Notes under the pieces: model-generated
Databases searched by the model: none
The model's input: the letters and a program-made list of their open reading frames with translations, nothing else
Told to the model about the DNA's origin: nothing
Made by a program: the position numbers and the translations under genes
Source: Branchinecta lynchi
Taxonomy: Eukaryota; Arthropoda; Branchiopoda; Anostraca; Branchinectidae
Length of the DNA: 64,000 nucleotides
Assembly (NCBI GenBank): GCA_023053575.1
Contig: JAKZAP010000008.1
Coordinates: 1,327,001 to 1,391,000, forward strand
Direction of reading: 5' to 3'
Shown here: positions 1-12,900 of the stretch, piece by piece
Position numbering within the stretch: the stretch's first letter is position 1
Layout of the letters: each line of letters starts with the position of its first letter

Positions 1-892
1 TTATATAATAGAAGTTATGATGTGGTAGACTAATTACGTGATTCCAAATGTTGTCTAAGTGATTAACATCTTTTCAGTATGGCCTTTGTATTATTATCGA
101 TGTTTGATGTTTCCAAGTGCTTGGCATCTTAGATTATTTCTAATATATTAATAGTAACAAATGGTGTCATCCAAAAGACCACATTCATCATCACTCCATA
201 AATAGGTGATATGCAGTGGCACGAACTGGCACAAACCAGATGACAACATTTGCATGGAAAATGTATTTGTGCAGCCCATTCATACAATAGAGGTTGCTCA
301 ATAAATACGCAATTCACAATGGTGTTTCATCAAAGACCACACCTGCACACTGCATGCATAAGTAATCATGAATAACGCCTAACACATGGCCGTATCCACG
401 TGCCTGTCTATGCATAGTTGGTTCCAAATATTGTCACCTCAATCATCAATATAAAACTTCCTACATAAACCTTTCATTAAATCCTCATACCCTGTCCAGG
501 AGCCTGCCAGAAGTTGTCCCACAAACAAATTTAAAACTGTTCTTTTAACTTCTCTTTCTTCCAGACAATTTCAGATTTCAGTCAGACTGCAGTGGGGTGT
601 GTCTTGCGGCATCTAGTGAGCAAGTACGAGCAGCAAAAACAAATAAATTAAATTGGTCCTTAGATGACTCGAGTGTCGCTTAATTATGTAGTGCATCTGA
701 GTGCATCCACTGTGGAAAACCGCTACCCGAGGAAAAATGCTCTTTCATCTGATTGGGCCAAGTCATAACCAAGCAAAGGAAGGAAGCGTACAAGAAGCTG
801 ATGAATCAAAGTACTGCTACGATCGGCACTTCGGCAGTGTAATTTGCTTGAGTGCTTTCCGATGGTACTGTAATAGGTATAGTCACGGAAAG
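1..892. other. Region upstream of PDIA4 (no gene recognised)
   Basis: AT-rich sequence without a convincing coding exon on either strand. It should hold the PDIA4 promoter and 5' leader, but no TATA box or canonical ER-stress element (CCAAT-N9-CCACG) is evident. A single CACGTG lies near position 397. The transcription start cannot be placed. Confidence 0.4.
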
Positions 893-968
893 ATGATATC
901 TTCCGTTTGTGTGTTCTTCGCTTTACTGGCTGGCGTCAAGTGTCTAGAGGAAATCCCTAACGAAGGAG
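893..968 (+). CDS. PDIA4: PDIA4 exon 1: signal peptide
   Basis: The ATG at 893 opens a classic signal peptide: short N-region, hydrophobic VCVFFALLAG core, and likely cleavage after VKC. The exon ends in phase 1 at G968 before the donor gtagga; this G plus AC from exon 2 makes an Asp codon. Upstream in-frame sequence remains open to an ATG at 701, but a start there would bury the hydrophobic core about 64 residues in, so 893 is preferred. Confidence 0.85.
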
Positions 969-3900
969 GTAGGATCATTTTCGATAATTATACGTGACGG
1001 GAATTCTTCGACCGGCTAAAATATACTAAACGAAGCATTCCGGAATTCACAAAATTTTCATAACTTAAAGGCTTCGTAGATATCCACACTATCCTAGTCC
1101 TTTACCAAGTTGACTCCCGGGCACCAGCTGAAAACCGGATCGGCAACCGATCCTTGGACGCCAACTGTATATAGCCTAACTATTCATGCTGTTCTGATCC
1201 CATTTGCCTCTTGAGTTTCGTTCCCCTGTCGTCTTAATATTCCTTTTAAGCAACTGGACTTTCGCTTGGAGTTCTGCCCAGGACGCACGGGGGGGGGGAT
1301 GGGGGGGGGCCTCCCCCGAATCGCGCTGTTTCGTAAAAAGAGTTGTTTTTCATCAAAACAGTTGTTTTTTCATCAAAATTGTTATTTTTTTTCTTGAAAA
1401 TAGTCATTCTCTCTGCAAAAGCAGTCGGTAAAAGTGAACAGCCAGTCGGTAAATACCTTGCCCCTCCTCCCCCCAGACATTTTGGCTGGTAACTCCTCTG
1501 GTTCTATAAGGTTTTATATGAGGCTAATAGAGATCTGTGTCACTAGTTTTCGTCCTAAATACAGGAGAATTCAAGGAATACGAAGCTGGCGGGGTTCACT
1601 CGCGGTTAAAGTACAGCAATGTCAAGCCAACTGTTCCAAATTTTCATGATAATGTTGATAGCTAGTTTTGCTGTTTTTATGGCACTTCCCCTCCGGCCAA
1701 GTGCCATATGGCGAACGCAATTTGTCCGTCTGTCGGTCGGTCTGTCCAGGTTTTTCTAGTTTGGGCACTTCCACATAAGCTAGGCCGATGAAACTCGGCA
1801 GACATATCAGGGACCCCAAAAGATTAAGTTGGAAATAGTCACTTCCCGGATCCGAGGATCGTGGGGGAGTAGGGGGAATCCGGAATATAGAGGTATTTAT
1901 AACTTTTGAACGGGTGATTCGATCGTAATGGAACTTGATATTTGAAAGGACCCCGTGTCTCAGATGACCCAGTTTAAATCCGAACCGGATCCGGTAACTT
2001 AGGGGGGAGCTGGAGGGGAGGAACCGGAAATCTTCGGAAACGCTTAAAGTGGAGGGATCGAGATGAAACTTGCTGGGAAGAACAAGCACAAGTCCTAGAC
2101 ACGTCGTTGACACAACCGGACCAGATTCGGGCACTGTGTGGGGTCGAGGGGGGGGGTCCGGAATTTCAGTGATCCTGCTATTTCGATACTTCCGGATGTG
2201 ATAGGACGACGAAACTTGGAAGACATGTCAGGGACCCGAACAAATTGACTTGGAAATAGTCGTTTCCTGGATCAAACCACCGTGGGGGGAGTGGAGGGAT
2301 GGGAGCCCGGAATCTGGTGGCCTGCATAACTTTTGAACGGGTGATCGGAATTGAATGAAACTTGGCAGCAAGTGGAAAGAACTATCGTCTCAGGTGTTCC
2401 ATGTCAAGTCTTGGTCGAATCAGATATTTGTGGAGGGGGGGGGGGGGGAACTTGGTGAAAAGTACAAGCACAAGTCCTAGATACGTGACTGATATAACCG
2501 GAACGGATCCGCTCACTTTGGGGGAGTTGGGGGGGGGGGGGGAGAAGTCGGAATTTGTAGTGATCCCGCGAGTTCGGTGCTTCCAGATGTGCTAGGACGG
2601 TGAAAATTGGCAGGCATGTCAAGGACCCGACCAGACTAAATAGGAAATAGTCAATTCCCCGATCCGACCATCTGGGGGGGAGTGGAGGGTGGGGCAAACC
2701 AAAAATTGAGGTTAACTTGCGAACGGATGATCAGATCTTGATGAAAGTTGATATTTATGATGACCTCGTGTCTCAGACATCCCACTTTAAATCCGGACCG
2801 GATCTGATGACACTGGGGGGAGCTGGAGGAAGGACCGGAAATCTTGCGAAACGCTTCGGGTTGAGGGATCGGGATGAAACTTGGTGGGAAGAACAAGCAC
2901 AAGTCCTAGATACGTCATTGACATAACCGGACCGGATCTGGGCACTGTGGGGGAGTTGGGGGGGGGGGGGTCCGGATTTCTAGCGATCCGGTGAGTTCAG
3001 CATACTTCCTGATATGCTAGGACGATGAAACTTGACAGGTACGTCAAGGATCCGAACAGATTGACTTGAGAATAGTCGTTTCCCCGACCCGACCATCGTG
3101 TGGGAGTGGATGGCTGTGGAGTCCGGAATCTAGTGGCATGCTTAACTTTTGAACGGGTGATCGGGTTTGAATGAAACTTGTCAGGTGGAAAGAGTTATCG
3201 CCTCAGATGTTCAGTGTTAAGTCCGGGTCAGGTCCGATACCTGTGGGGGATGGGGGGGGGGGACCGGGAAACTCAAGAAACGCTTAAAGCAGAGGGATTG
3301 CAGACCATCCGGAACTGCTCAGAATTGAGTGAAACTAAATATCCTATTTCTCTTTCCGAACCGCATTTTTGGATGGCGGGTGTATTTTGTGACGTTCTCA
3401 TCTACTTTCTTGTACCGCCTACTCGTAAGAAGTGCCATATGAGCTCGGGTCTCTTTTTATGGCACTTGAGCTTACTCAAGAGCCATATAGGATCGTAATG
3501 TCTGTCTGTCTGTCGGTCTGTCCGCATTTTGCTAGTTTGGGCACTTCGACATGACCTAAGACGATAAAACTTGGCACGCATACCAGGGGCCCAACGGGAT
3601 TAACTTGGAAATAATCACTTCCCCGATCCGACCATCAGTGGGGGATTGGCAAGATGGGGAATCTCGAAATTAGTAACATTCATAAATTTGGAACGGATAA
3701 TCGGGCGTGCATTGAACTTGACAGGTATCAAGAACATGTGTCTTGGATGTTCATTATCAAATTCGGATCGGATCCGATAACTGGGGAGGGGGGCTGGTGG
3801 GGGACACCCGAAATCTCTTGAAACGCTTTTTCTAGTTTTGCCTGGAGAGTCATTCTTTCTTCACACTAGCATAGCTCTGCTCGTGGATGAGTCCTTCTTT

Positions 3901-6900
3901 GCTTAAATTCGTTCGGAGAGAGCTAGAGCAATCGAAGGTCGAAGGGGTTGGTATAATATGTTGTTGAACCTTAGTAGGGGCTGATATAGATTAGAGGGTG
4001 CTAGGATGATGAAACTTGGCAGGCGTATCAAGGACCCAACCAAACCAACCTGGAAATAATCAGTTTCCCGATCCAACCATCTGGGGGGGGGGGGGATCCG
4101 GAAAATTGAGTGGTGTGTAACTTTTGAACGGGTAACTTTAGAACGGTGATCGGATTGAAATGAAACTTAATACCTGAATAAATGACATATCTCTGATGTT
4201 CCATTTGAAGTCCGAATTGGACTCGACAGCTATGGAGGAGTTGGGGGGGGGGGGACCGGAAATCCCGAGAAACGGTTAGAATGGAGGGGTCGGAGTGAAA
4301 CTTGCTGGGAATAACAAGCATCTGCTCCAGATAAATCGGTTACACATCTTGACTGGATCTGGACACTTTGGGGGAGAGGGGTATTTCCCGGAATTCCGGT
4401 GATGGCGGTTCTGTCGATTTTCACGACGAAACTTGGGAGGCGTATCAAGGACCCTATCCAACTGACTTGTAAATACAAATTTACTCGATCCAATAGTCGT
4501 GGGGGAGTAGAGGAAGGGGGAATCGGGAATATTTGTCGTACGTAACTTTGGAACGGGTGATCGGATTTGAGTGAAATTTGGTAATTGTCTCTGGTGATCG
4601 TTTTCATGTCCGGACCGGATCCAACAACAACTGGGGGGGGGGGGGGATACGTGACCGGCTTAGACTGGAGAGATTGGGATGGAACTTTGTGGGAATAACT
4701 AACAGACGCTCCGGATAAATCATTTACAGACCCGGATTGACTCAGGCGACTGTGGGGGGAGTTTAAGGGGGAGTCCGGAATTCCGGTGATCGCAAGTAAA
4801 GGTACTTCCAGGTGTGCTAGGAAGCTTGGCTCGAATATTTGAAATTCGACAAGATTGGCTTAGAAATCGCCACTTTCCAAATCCGACCTTAAAGTACCAA
4901 TCATGACCGCAAATTAAGAAAAATACTTTTAAGCAAAATATGCATTTTCATGATCCCCATGAGCCCAATACCATTTTTGCCTCAAGGGTTTTGTTTACAA
5001 ATGAAGTTCTACCTCCCTTAAAGTGAGCATCTTCACCGGAAAGTCGAAAAGTACTTTTTGGGATCCCAAAACGTAAGTGGAGGGATACCTATGACATCGC
5101 AAAAGTTGTCCGTCTGTCCGTCCGTCCGTCTGTAAGCACGATAACTCTCGAAGAGAACGAGATATTTTGATGAAACTTGGTGTGAGGATTCGTTGGTTCA
5201 TCGGACAAGTCAAGTTTGTAGATGGGCTTCGTAGCCCTACATTTAGGGGTAGGGGAGGGGGTTCTAATTAAGGGACAAACAAAATGTTTTGAAACAGCTA
5301 ATGTGATAGTCGATTACGGGGTAAGAAAACATGCTGAACACGATGATGAAATCATTTTGTCATTGGACAAGTAGTTCGCCCGGAATCCGGCTGAAACCGG
5401 AAAGTTGGTTCAAAATGAAAGTTTTATTTGAAGTTGATTAGATGTTCGATTTAGGGGTAGGAAGACATGCTGAACACGATGGTGAAAATCATTTTCTCGG
5501 CGAACAAGCAGTTAGCCTGGAATCCGGCCCAAACCGGAAAGTTTGTTAAAAGTAAAAGTTTAGATGTTCGATTTAGCGCAACAAGACATGCTGAACATTA
5601 ATGTGAAAACAATTTTCTACCCGGAAATGTAGTTCGCCTGGAATCCGGCCAAAACCGGAAAATTGTTAAAAGCTAAAGTCTTATTTGTAGTTGACTAGAT
5701 ATCCGATTTAGGGGTAAGAAGAGATGCTGAATCCGTGGGTGACAATTATTTTGTAATGGACATACAATTCGACCGGAATCCGGCTGGAGTCAGAACATTT
5801 GTTATAAGTTAAATATTTATTTGAAGTTGATTAGATGTTCACATTATTGGGGAAAGAAGTTGCCCTGAGTTCGTTTTTTAGCTTTCTTTTTTCGCCAGAC
5901 AAGTAGTTCCGGAGTTCGGCCGAAACCGGGAAATTGGCAGAAGTGGCACAAAGTTTTCGTCAAGGTTTTCGTGAAAACACATATGGCTTATAGGGGTAAA
6001 CACATATGCTAAATCCATATCTGAACGTGTTTTTCTCAGATGATTAGCTACTTGGCCTTTATCTGTTTTTGAATTTTAATAGTAAAAATGTTCAAGAAGT
6101 CTGGCAAGACTGGATCTGGCTAAACCAAGACCCGGTTGTCTGGGTCAGATATTGAATTTTTGGGATCCCATCAAACCTTTGGTCTTGTTGTCAAACGATA
6201 CCTTCTGGTTACTAGCAGGCGAAACCCTAGACAAAGCAGAGCACCGTCTCCTCGAATCAGGAAATTACGCAGCAACAATTCAAAGAAGAAACATACTTGA
6301 TCTAAATGTCGAAACCATATTGAAGACCACTGAACCCCCCAACGAAGAAGAGGAGTTCTAGAAATGCCTTTTACAGTACTTTTTACTTACTAGTGTATAG
6401 TAAAATAATATTCGACTCTGTACAAAACTCCCAAACAAAAAACTCTCGTCAACATTTTGCCTATTCTTGCAAGTGCCACATGAGCTTTCAACTCTTGTTT
6501 AAGTTAAGTTAAGTTAAGTTTAAAATAAGTTAAGTTTAAGTGTGAACCTGAGAAGATACCTGAATAAAATGGACGAAACCTGCCAACTTGCCTTGATAAA
6601 ATAACACTAATTAAGTAATTAGTAGTAATTTATTTATAACCTGCCATTTTTAAGAGCTGAGTAATAGAAGAAAAGAAACAAAACACAAAAAAGACACTAT
6701 AAACGTATTCTCGCCATTCCCAGAGGACTCCTTGGGGGAATCAAAGGGAACGGCGAGAATAGAGGGAGTCACTCCACGCGGACTCCGCGTACGGAAAGCA
6801 ACGATAAGACGGACAATGCTTTCAAAATGGATTTTGTTCTAAATATAAATATACAGTCGACGAATTAGTCGGGATCCACTTTATTTTTGGTTTTGTTTAT

Positions 6901-9900
6901 TCTGATTGTTTTTAATTAATTCTTCATTGCACCAATAGCAGCAAAAATTAATTCCCCTCAGAATCTGAAAGGGAGTCCTTTTTTATGATGGTGACGACAA
7001 TTGGAGCATTCCCCGTCCATGAGGACTCGCGAGAGTAAGGGGAGGGAGTCCCCTTGACAAACAAAAACGCGGGGACTCCTCATGTCGAGCTCTCGGGGAA
7101 CGGCGAGAATACGCTTTATACCGAGCAATATACTTACCATAGCCGATTACTGTACTCTTTCTGTTTTCTAGACATAAAGGTGGTCGAAGGCGTTGGCGGT
7201 AACTTCAACATCGCCGTCGATCAAGATGATGTCATGATTCTAACCCGCGAGACTTTCAACCATGTCGTAATGACTCGCCCTCTCGTTCTTGTCGAGTTCT
7301 ACGCACCCTGGTGTGCTCACTGCAAAACCTTAGCACCGGAGTTCGCCGCGGCTTCAAAGGAACTAGCTAACGACAATATCCCTCTGGCGACAGTGGACGC
7401 CACGAAGGAAGTGGAACTTGCAAAGGAGTATATGGTAACCGGCTTTCCCACTATGATCTTGTTTAAAGGGGGAGAAAAGCTTGAGGAATACAATGGAGCA
7501 AGTAGAGCAGCGGGTAAGTTCTCTCTTAAAGCACACCTCGCAATATTAACATTTTATGTTCCAATATCCAAAACTAGTTAAATATAAAACTAGGGTCTAC
7601 TTTTAACAAATTCTATACGACTTTGAGTGCTATAAGCCTTTTCCCAGGTCCATTGATTTCTAGCACGAACACGGCAAAATTCAGATAACCGGTTTTACGC
7701 GTCAACTCTATGATACCCGAACAGTCGTTGACAGCATGATACGCATGGAAAATAGTGAAATGCGACAAGTGTGAAAATCAGTAAGGGGTCGTTAGCGACA
7801 CCTAACGTCGCTGACGACGAATGTAGCACATGAAATTCGGGTCTCCGGACCTAAGAATAAATGGATGGAATTACAGACGTAGGTTGCATTAGCACAAGCC
7901 TATATGTACGACGGGTCCTTTAGGTCCAAGCAGTCTTTAGTCATTTATGCATCTTTCAGGAAAAAAATATGCGCCCTCGGTCTATATGCGCCCTCGGTCT
8001 TTTGGGATCCCAAAACGTAAGTGAAGGGATACCTATGACATCGCAAAGTTGTCCGCCTGTCCGTCCGTCTGTTAGCACGATAATTATCGAAGGGGATTTT
8101 GATAAAACTTGGCATTAGGACTCTTTAGGTCAATGTACAGCGAAGATGGGCTATGTAGCTCTATATTTAGGGGTGGGGGAGGGGTTTGAAATTAAGGGAA
8201 AATAAATATTTTTTAAAAGCTAATGAAATAGTCGAATTAGGGGTAAGGAGACATGGTGAATCCGAATATGAAATTTATTTTCTCGCCGGACAAATAGTTC
8301 ACCCAGAATCCGGCGAAAACCGGAAAATTTGTGAAAAGTAATATGAAGTTGATTGGAGGTTCGATTTAGGGGCAAGGAAACGTGCAGTCCGAATATGAAA
8401 ATTATTTTCTCGCCGGACCATTAGTTTGGCCGGAATCTGGCCACAACCAGAGAATTTGTTTAAAGTAAAAGTTTTATTTAAATTTGACAAGATGTTCGAT
8501 TTGCGGGTAAGTAGACATGCTGAATTCGCATTTGACAATCATTGCCTTATATGCCTTAAAGGGGTAAACACACACGCTGAATCCATATCTGAACTTGGTT
8601 TTCTCAAATGATTAGCTATTTGACCTTAATTTGTTTCTAAATTTTAATAATAAAAGTGTTCAAGGAGTCTGGCGAAGACTGGATTTGGCGAAGACTGGAT
8701 TTGGCGAAGACAAGACCCAGTTGTTTGGATCAAATTTGAACTTTTGGGATCCCATCGAAACCTTTGGTCTTGTTCATTTGGCGGCTTGGGTATACGCATG
8801 TGAAATTGTCTTCGACGGCACACGTTAATTTACTGACTGTGGCTGAGAGAGTCGCGTTTTTTTGCGATCGCTTGGAACGAAAGTTGCCGTTTTTTGCGAT
8901 CGACTGTCGACTGGAGGTCCAGTCGACCCGTTTTTAGTCGTTTAACTGGACATAGACTGGGAACAAAGCCAACAGTCGACCCGATGCACCTTTCTCTTGG
9001 AGGTCCAGTCAAACTTGGTGCCAAATTTTGAAAATTGAAACATGAGGACCCAAAAACGTACAATTTACACCTCGGGAAGCGCCAGTACTGCAGCAGTTTC
9101 AGAGACTGCCGAGGGAAGAGTTGTGGGGATGGAAGGGGAGAAGTTTGTTGTGATATGTTAATATCATGTTTGGACCGTTTTTCGAAGGCTTGTTCTTGCT
9201 CCCCTATCAATCGACAAAAAACGGTCAACTGGATGAACCCGGGAACAAGTCCCAATCGCCAGTCGATCTGTAAAAAACGCGACTATGGTCAGGGGGCCGT
9301 CACGAACATTTCGTGCCAGGGGTTTCGGCAACATCATCAACTTGATTTTCTGACGAAAGCGCACAAACCGAGCTTCGTCCCTTCTTTCGTAAGACGTTAC
9401 AACACCGGCAGTCGTGAACTGTTGCTTGAAGCAACTTCTGCATAGATGGTTGGTTGGACAAACTTAAATCTCTTGTATACTATTATTTTATTTTCGTAAT
9501 ATACATGATGTTTGGTTAGTGTAAGTTTTGTGTTTGGACCTTAACGACGAAAAACAATTATCGGCTCCTCCCAGGTACAGTTTTTACATTGAAATAATTG
9601 ACTGGTACAAAATCATGTCCAAAAGACTTGCTCAACTGCGGGGCCATATCCAGGGGGGGGGGGGGGTAGGGGGTTACCCCCCCCCCCCCCCCCCCGAAAT
9701 ATAAAAAGATAATCATTTTTTCTAGACTCGCGTGCACCCCCCCCCCCCCCCCCCCCGAAATAAATTCCTGGATACGAGCCTGCTCAACTGTCACCATCTT
9801 GTAGAGAAGGGGGCATCACCATCCTCAATGTGACAGGTTGGTCGCTGAATAACTTTTCTTTCCCCAGATATTGTCGAATATATGAAACAGAAAGCAGATC

Positions 9901-12900
9901 CTAATTGGGTTCCACCACAGTCAGCAGTCCTTGAACTCTCCGCAGAAAACTTTACGAGTATCGTCAAGCCAGCTCCCCTCATCCTGGTAGAATTCTACAC
10001 ACCGTGGTGCCGCCACTGTCAACAGGTAATGCGACAAATCTTATTTTCCTGAATGAGATCGGCATCGCCATCTCACCGTTCTCTGTATTCCGCAAAGTCT
10101 ACTGTCTACGCGCATACTGCTTATCTGCGCCCCTCAATAAAATTCCTCTCAGATTAGTTCCTTTTTTGGCCGCTAAGTGCGTTATCGTAAAGAAAACAAT
10201 GACAAGTTACTTCGTTTTATACAGGCTTGTTTTGCTATTTTTGATTCCTCTTAGGCCTAAACCATGTTTAAAACTGTTTAAAATGCCGCTTCCCCTCTTT
10301 TTGCTTTACCCAACTCTGTTCTGTCAAGCGTCATCAAGTTTGTCATTTCTTCCGACTTCAGTGCTTAGTGCTGGCTGTCTTTTCCACGTGGCTAATGCGC
10401 GACTCGATATGAAGCGAAAGCCTAATCGGTCGTTCACCCGTCAGATAACTTATCCCCAAATTTCACGTGTGATTGTTATTGTTCCTCTAGCTCATCTGGC
10501 GGCAATTCGTCACCGGATTTTATGAAGGACGTATAAACTGTATTGCGTGACTAAACGTTCTAAGGATTGCCACATCGAACAACTCGAGTGAATTTTGGTC
10601 GAAAACAGAGAGTGAATTGGGAGTGAACTTTTATTCTCGTGGAAAAACGTGAAATACTCGCTTTTGGTCGGAGTCACTGCTATAAAAATTGTAGATCTTG
10701 ATTTTGTTTTATGTAAAACGCACTTTCGGAATGACTGCTGGAAAATAAGAAACCTGAACGTTTTCTGAAATAGAGTGAATTTTATGCCCTACGTAGGACA
10801 AGAGTGACAAAAACAAAATAGAGTGACAATTCACACTATCGTGCAACATCTGGCAACCCTGAACGTACTAGTTTACTTGTACAACAGAGCAAAATAACAC
10901 TAGAGAGTAGCGCCACCAACTGTGCTTGCGGCATTTAAAGCGAGACAAACTTGCGGGTTTAGAAATTTCTAGTTAAGCGAAGGTGCGGCCTGCACACACC
11001 AAGGAAACAATGCAGGTCACATATTTTTTGCAAAGTTCAGAATACGAAATTCGCGGAGCAGCGTTGGTGAATGACTGGATGAATCTCAGTATGGATGTTC
11101 CAGTGGTGCTAGTAGCGCTGCTATTCGAGTGTGTGTCAATATTGCCAAGTCTTGGTGCTAGACCCTAGAGTTATTTTGCTCCGTTGTACTAGGGCTTAGG
11201 ATATTTGGCTCAACCTGAGGAAGTCGTGCCTACGAATCTCGATCTGTCGTTCAGGGTTTATTTCAGGTGTGCCAAGACTAATTCGATACCCATCCGTGGC
11301 AGCGGAACTCTCTTGACCCAGACACACTGGTCTAAGCGCTCATGAAGAAACAACATCCAAAAAACAAGAATTATTTCTAAAGAAGATTTTTTTTATTTCT
11401 TTGTACCATTATCCGATTATTATTCACAAAGGCTTTTTGTAGGCCTAAATGTTAACCTGGACAACGAAATCTGGGGCACAGTGGTTTATCCAAGGTTTGT
11501 AAGCGACGTAACGTTACAGGTGAAAATAACGAAGTAGAAAGTAACAGATGTGAGGGGGGGCGGGGGGGGGGGGGGGGGTACTCGCTAAAGGACAATCGCT
11601 CACAACCGTTTTTCGAAGTCAGAGTTACGGGTGCTTAGATATTTCTCTAGACCCCTAGACAGTTTCTTCCATTTTAGGAGCTGGATAGGAAGGAATGCCC
11701 TTCCTCATCGGATCGGGACGGACTGACTGAATGAAGTCAATCGGCGTCACGTAGAATCGCAGGTCTGAGCACAGCCCCTCCGTGACCTAATCACTGCTGG
11801 CGTGTTAATTAGTCAGCCTTAAAGTTTAACCGAAAAGGGCTGGGATAGTTGGGGGCTGGGATTTAGTTAATAGTTACCCATCACTTATTCACTTAAATTG
11901 GCATGAACACCCGCTGAAAATGCGTTACTTGGTTGTTCCGCTATTCATGAATAATCGATTTTCAAACAGCGGAATTTACGTGGCATTTGTGGCACCTCTA
12001 TGCGCTTGTATTTTTGTTGTATGCCTTTAAGGTAGATTCATGATTTTTTATTGTTCAGGCACTAAGCAATATTCACCAATCTCACCGCTGCCCACTGAAA
12101 AGCCGCGTTTGTGTTGAGATTAAAATTTCCCGCATCATAGTAGATTTTACGCCGTAGGCACGGCCGCAGATATCCTGAACGTCCTGAATAGTGGGAAAAA
12201 AAAAAAAATCCCTTTGCAGAATCCAAATAATTCAGTGTATTTAATTAAATTTTCAGGTAAACTTTATTGGACGAACAACCCCCTTACTTTAGTCATACAA
12301 CTTCAGGTCTTTTAAGACCTTAACCTTTTTCAGCTTGCTCCCGAGTACGAAGCCGCTGCGAAGGTTCTCAAGACCTTCAACGTTCCTCTCGTCAAAATCG
12401 ACGGTGCCAAGGAGAAGACCATCGCCGACTCCCACGCAGTTAAAGGATGGCCAACCCTCAAAGTTAGTGCACGCTCAACGTATCAACACTGACCTAAGTA
12501 TTTCAGTGATGTAGGATGTAGCCTACTAGCAGTGTTACTCTTTCAGCGCCTCTAGGCCCGTAATAAAAATCGCGGCGGCATAAAAAATAAAAGACCTGTC
12601 TTACCTATAATATTAACGCAACCTACTTCCATAATCACTCCATATATTCCTAAACCCGGAGACCCCAGTTTCGCACGGTACATTATAACCCTCTAACAAA
12701 ATCACGCCATTTTCTCAATTGCTGTGTTTTGCTACCTTCGATTTGCATCACGCTGTCGACGGTTGCCTGCGAGAAGTTCTTACATCAGAAAAAACTGTTA
12801 TGTAAATTTTTTCCCTGAAAGTCAACGGGTCTCGGAAAAGGCTTAAAACAGCGTAGGTTATTTCTTCAAAGCACAGCCTAGTTCAATGTATTCAAATCTA

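Noticed and set aside
395..402. CACGTG upstream of PDIA4, considered as an XBP1/UPR site
   Set aside because: About 490 bp from the start codon, without CCAAT partner or a full TGACGTGG core; common by chance.
1622..4607. Many open frames of 60-170 codons on both strands, often Pro/Ser/Arg rich
   Set aside because: They are read-through of R1 tandem units on both strands, recur in every R1 copy and contain homopolymer-driven frames; no splice or domain support.
10004..10525. 173-codon plus-strand frame
   Set aside because: It begins in the last codons of PDIA4 exon 3 region in another frame and runs through repeat R5; the other R5 copy does not keep it open.
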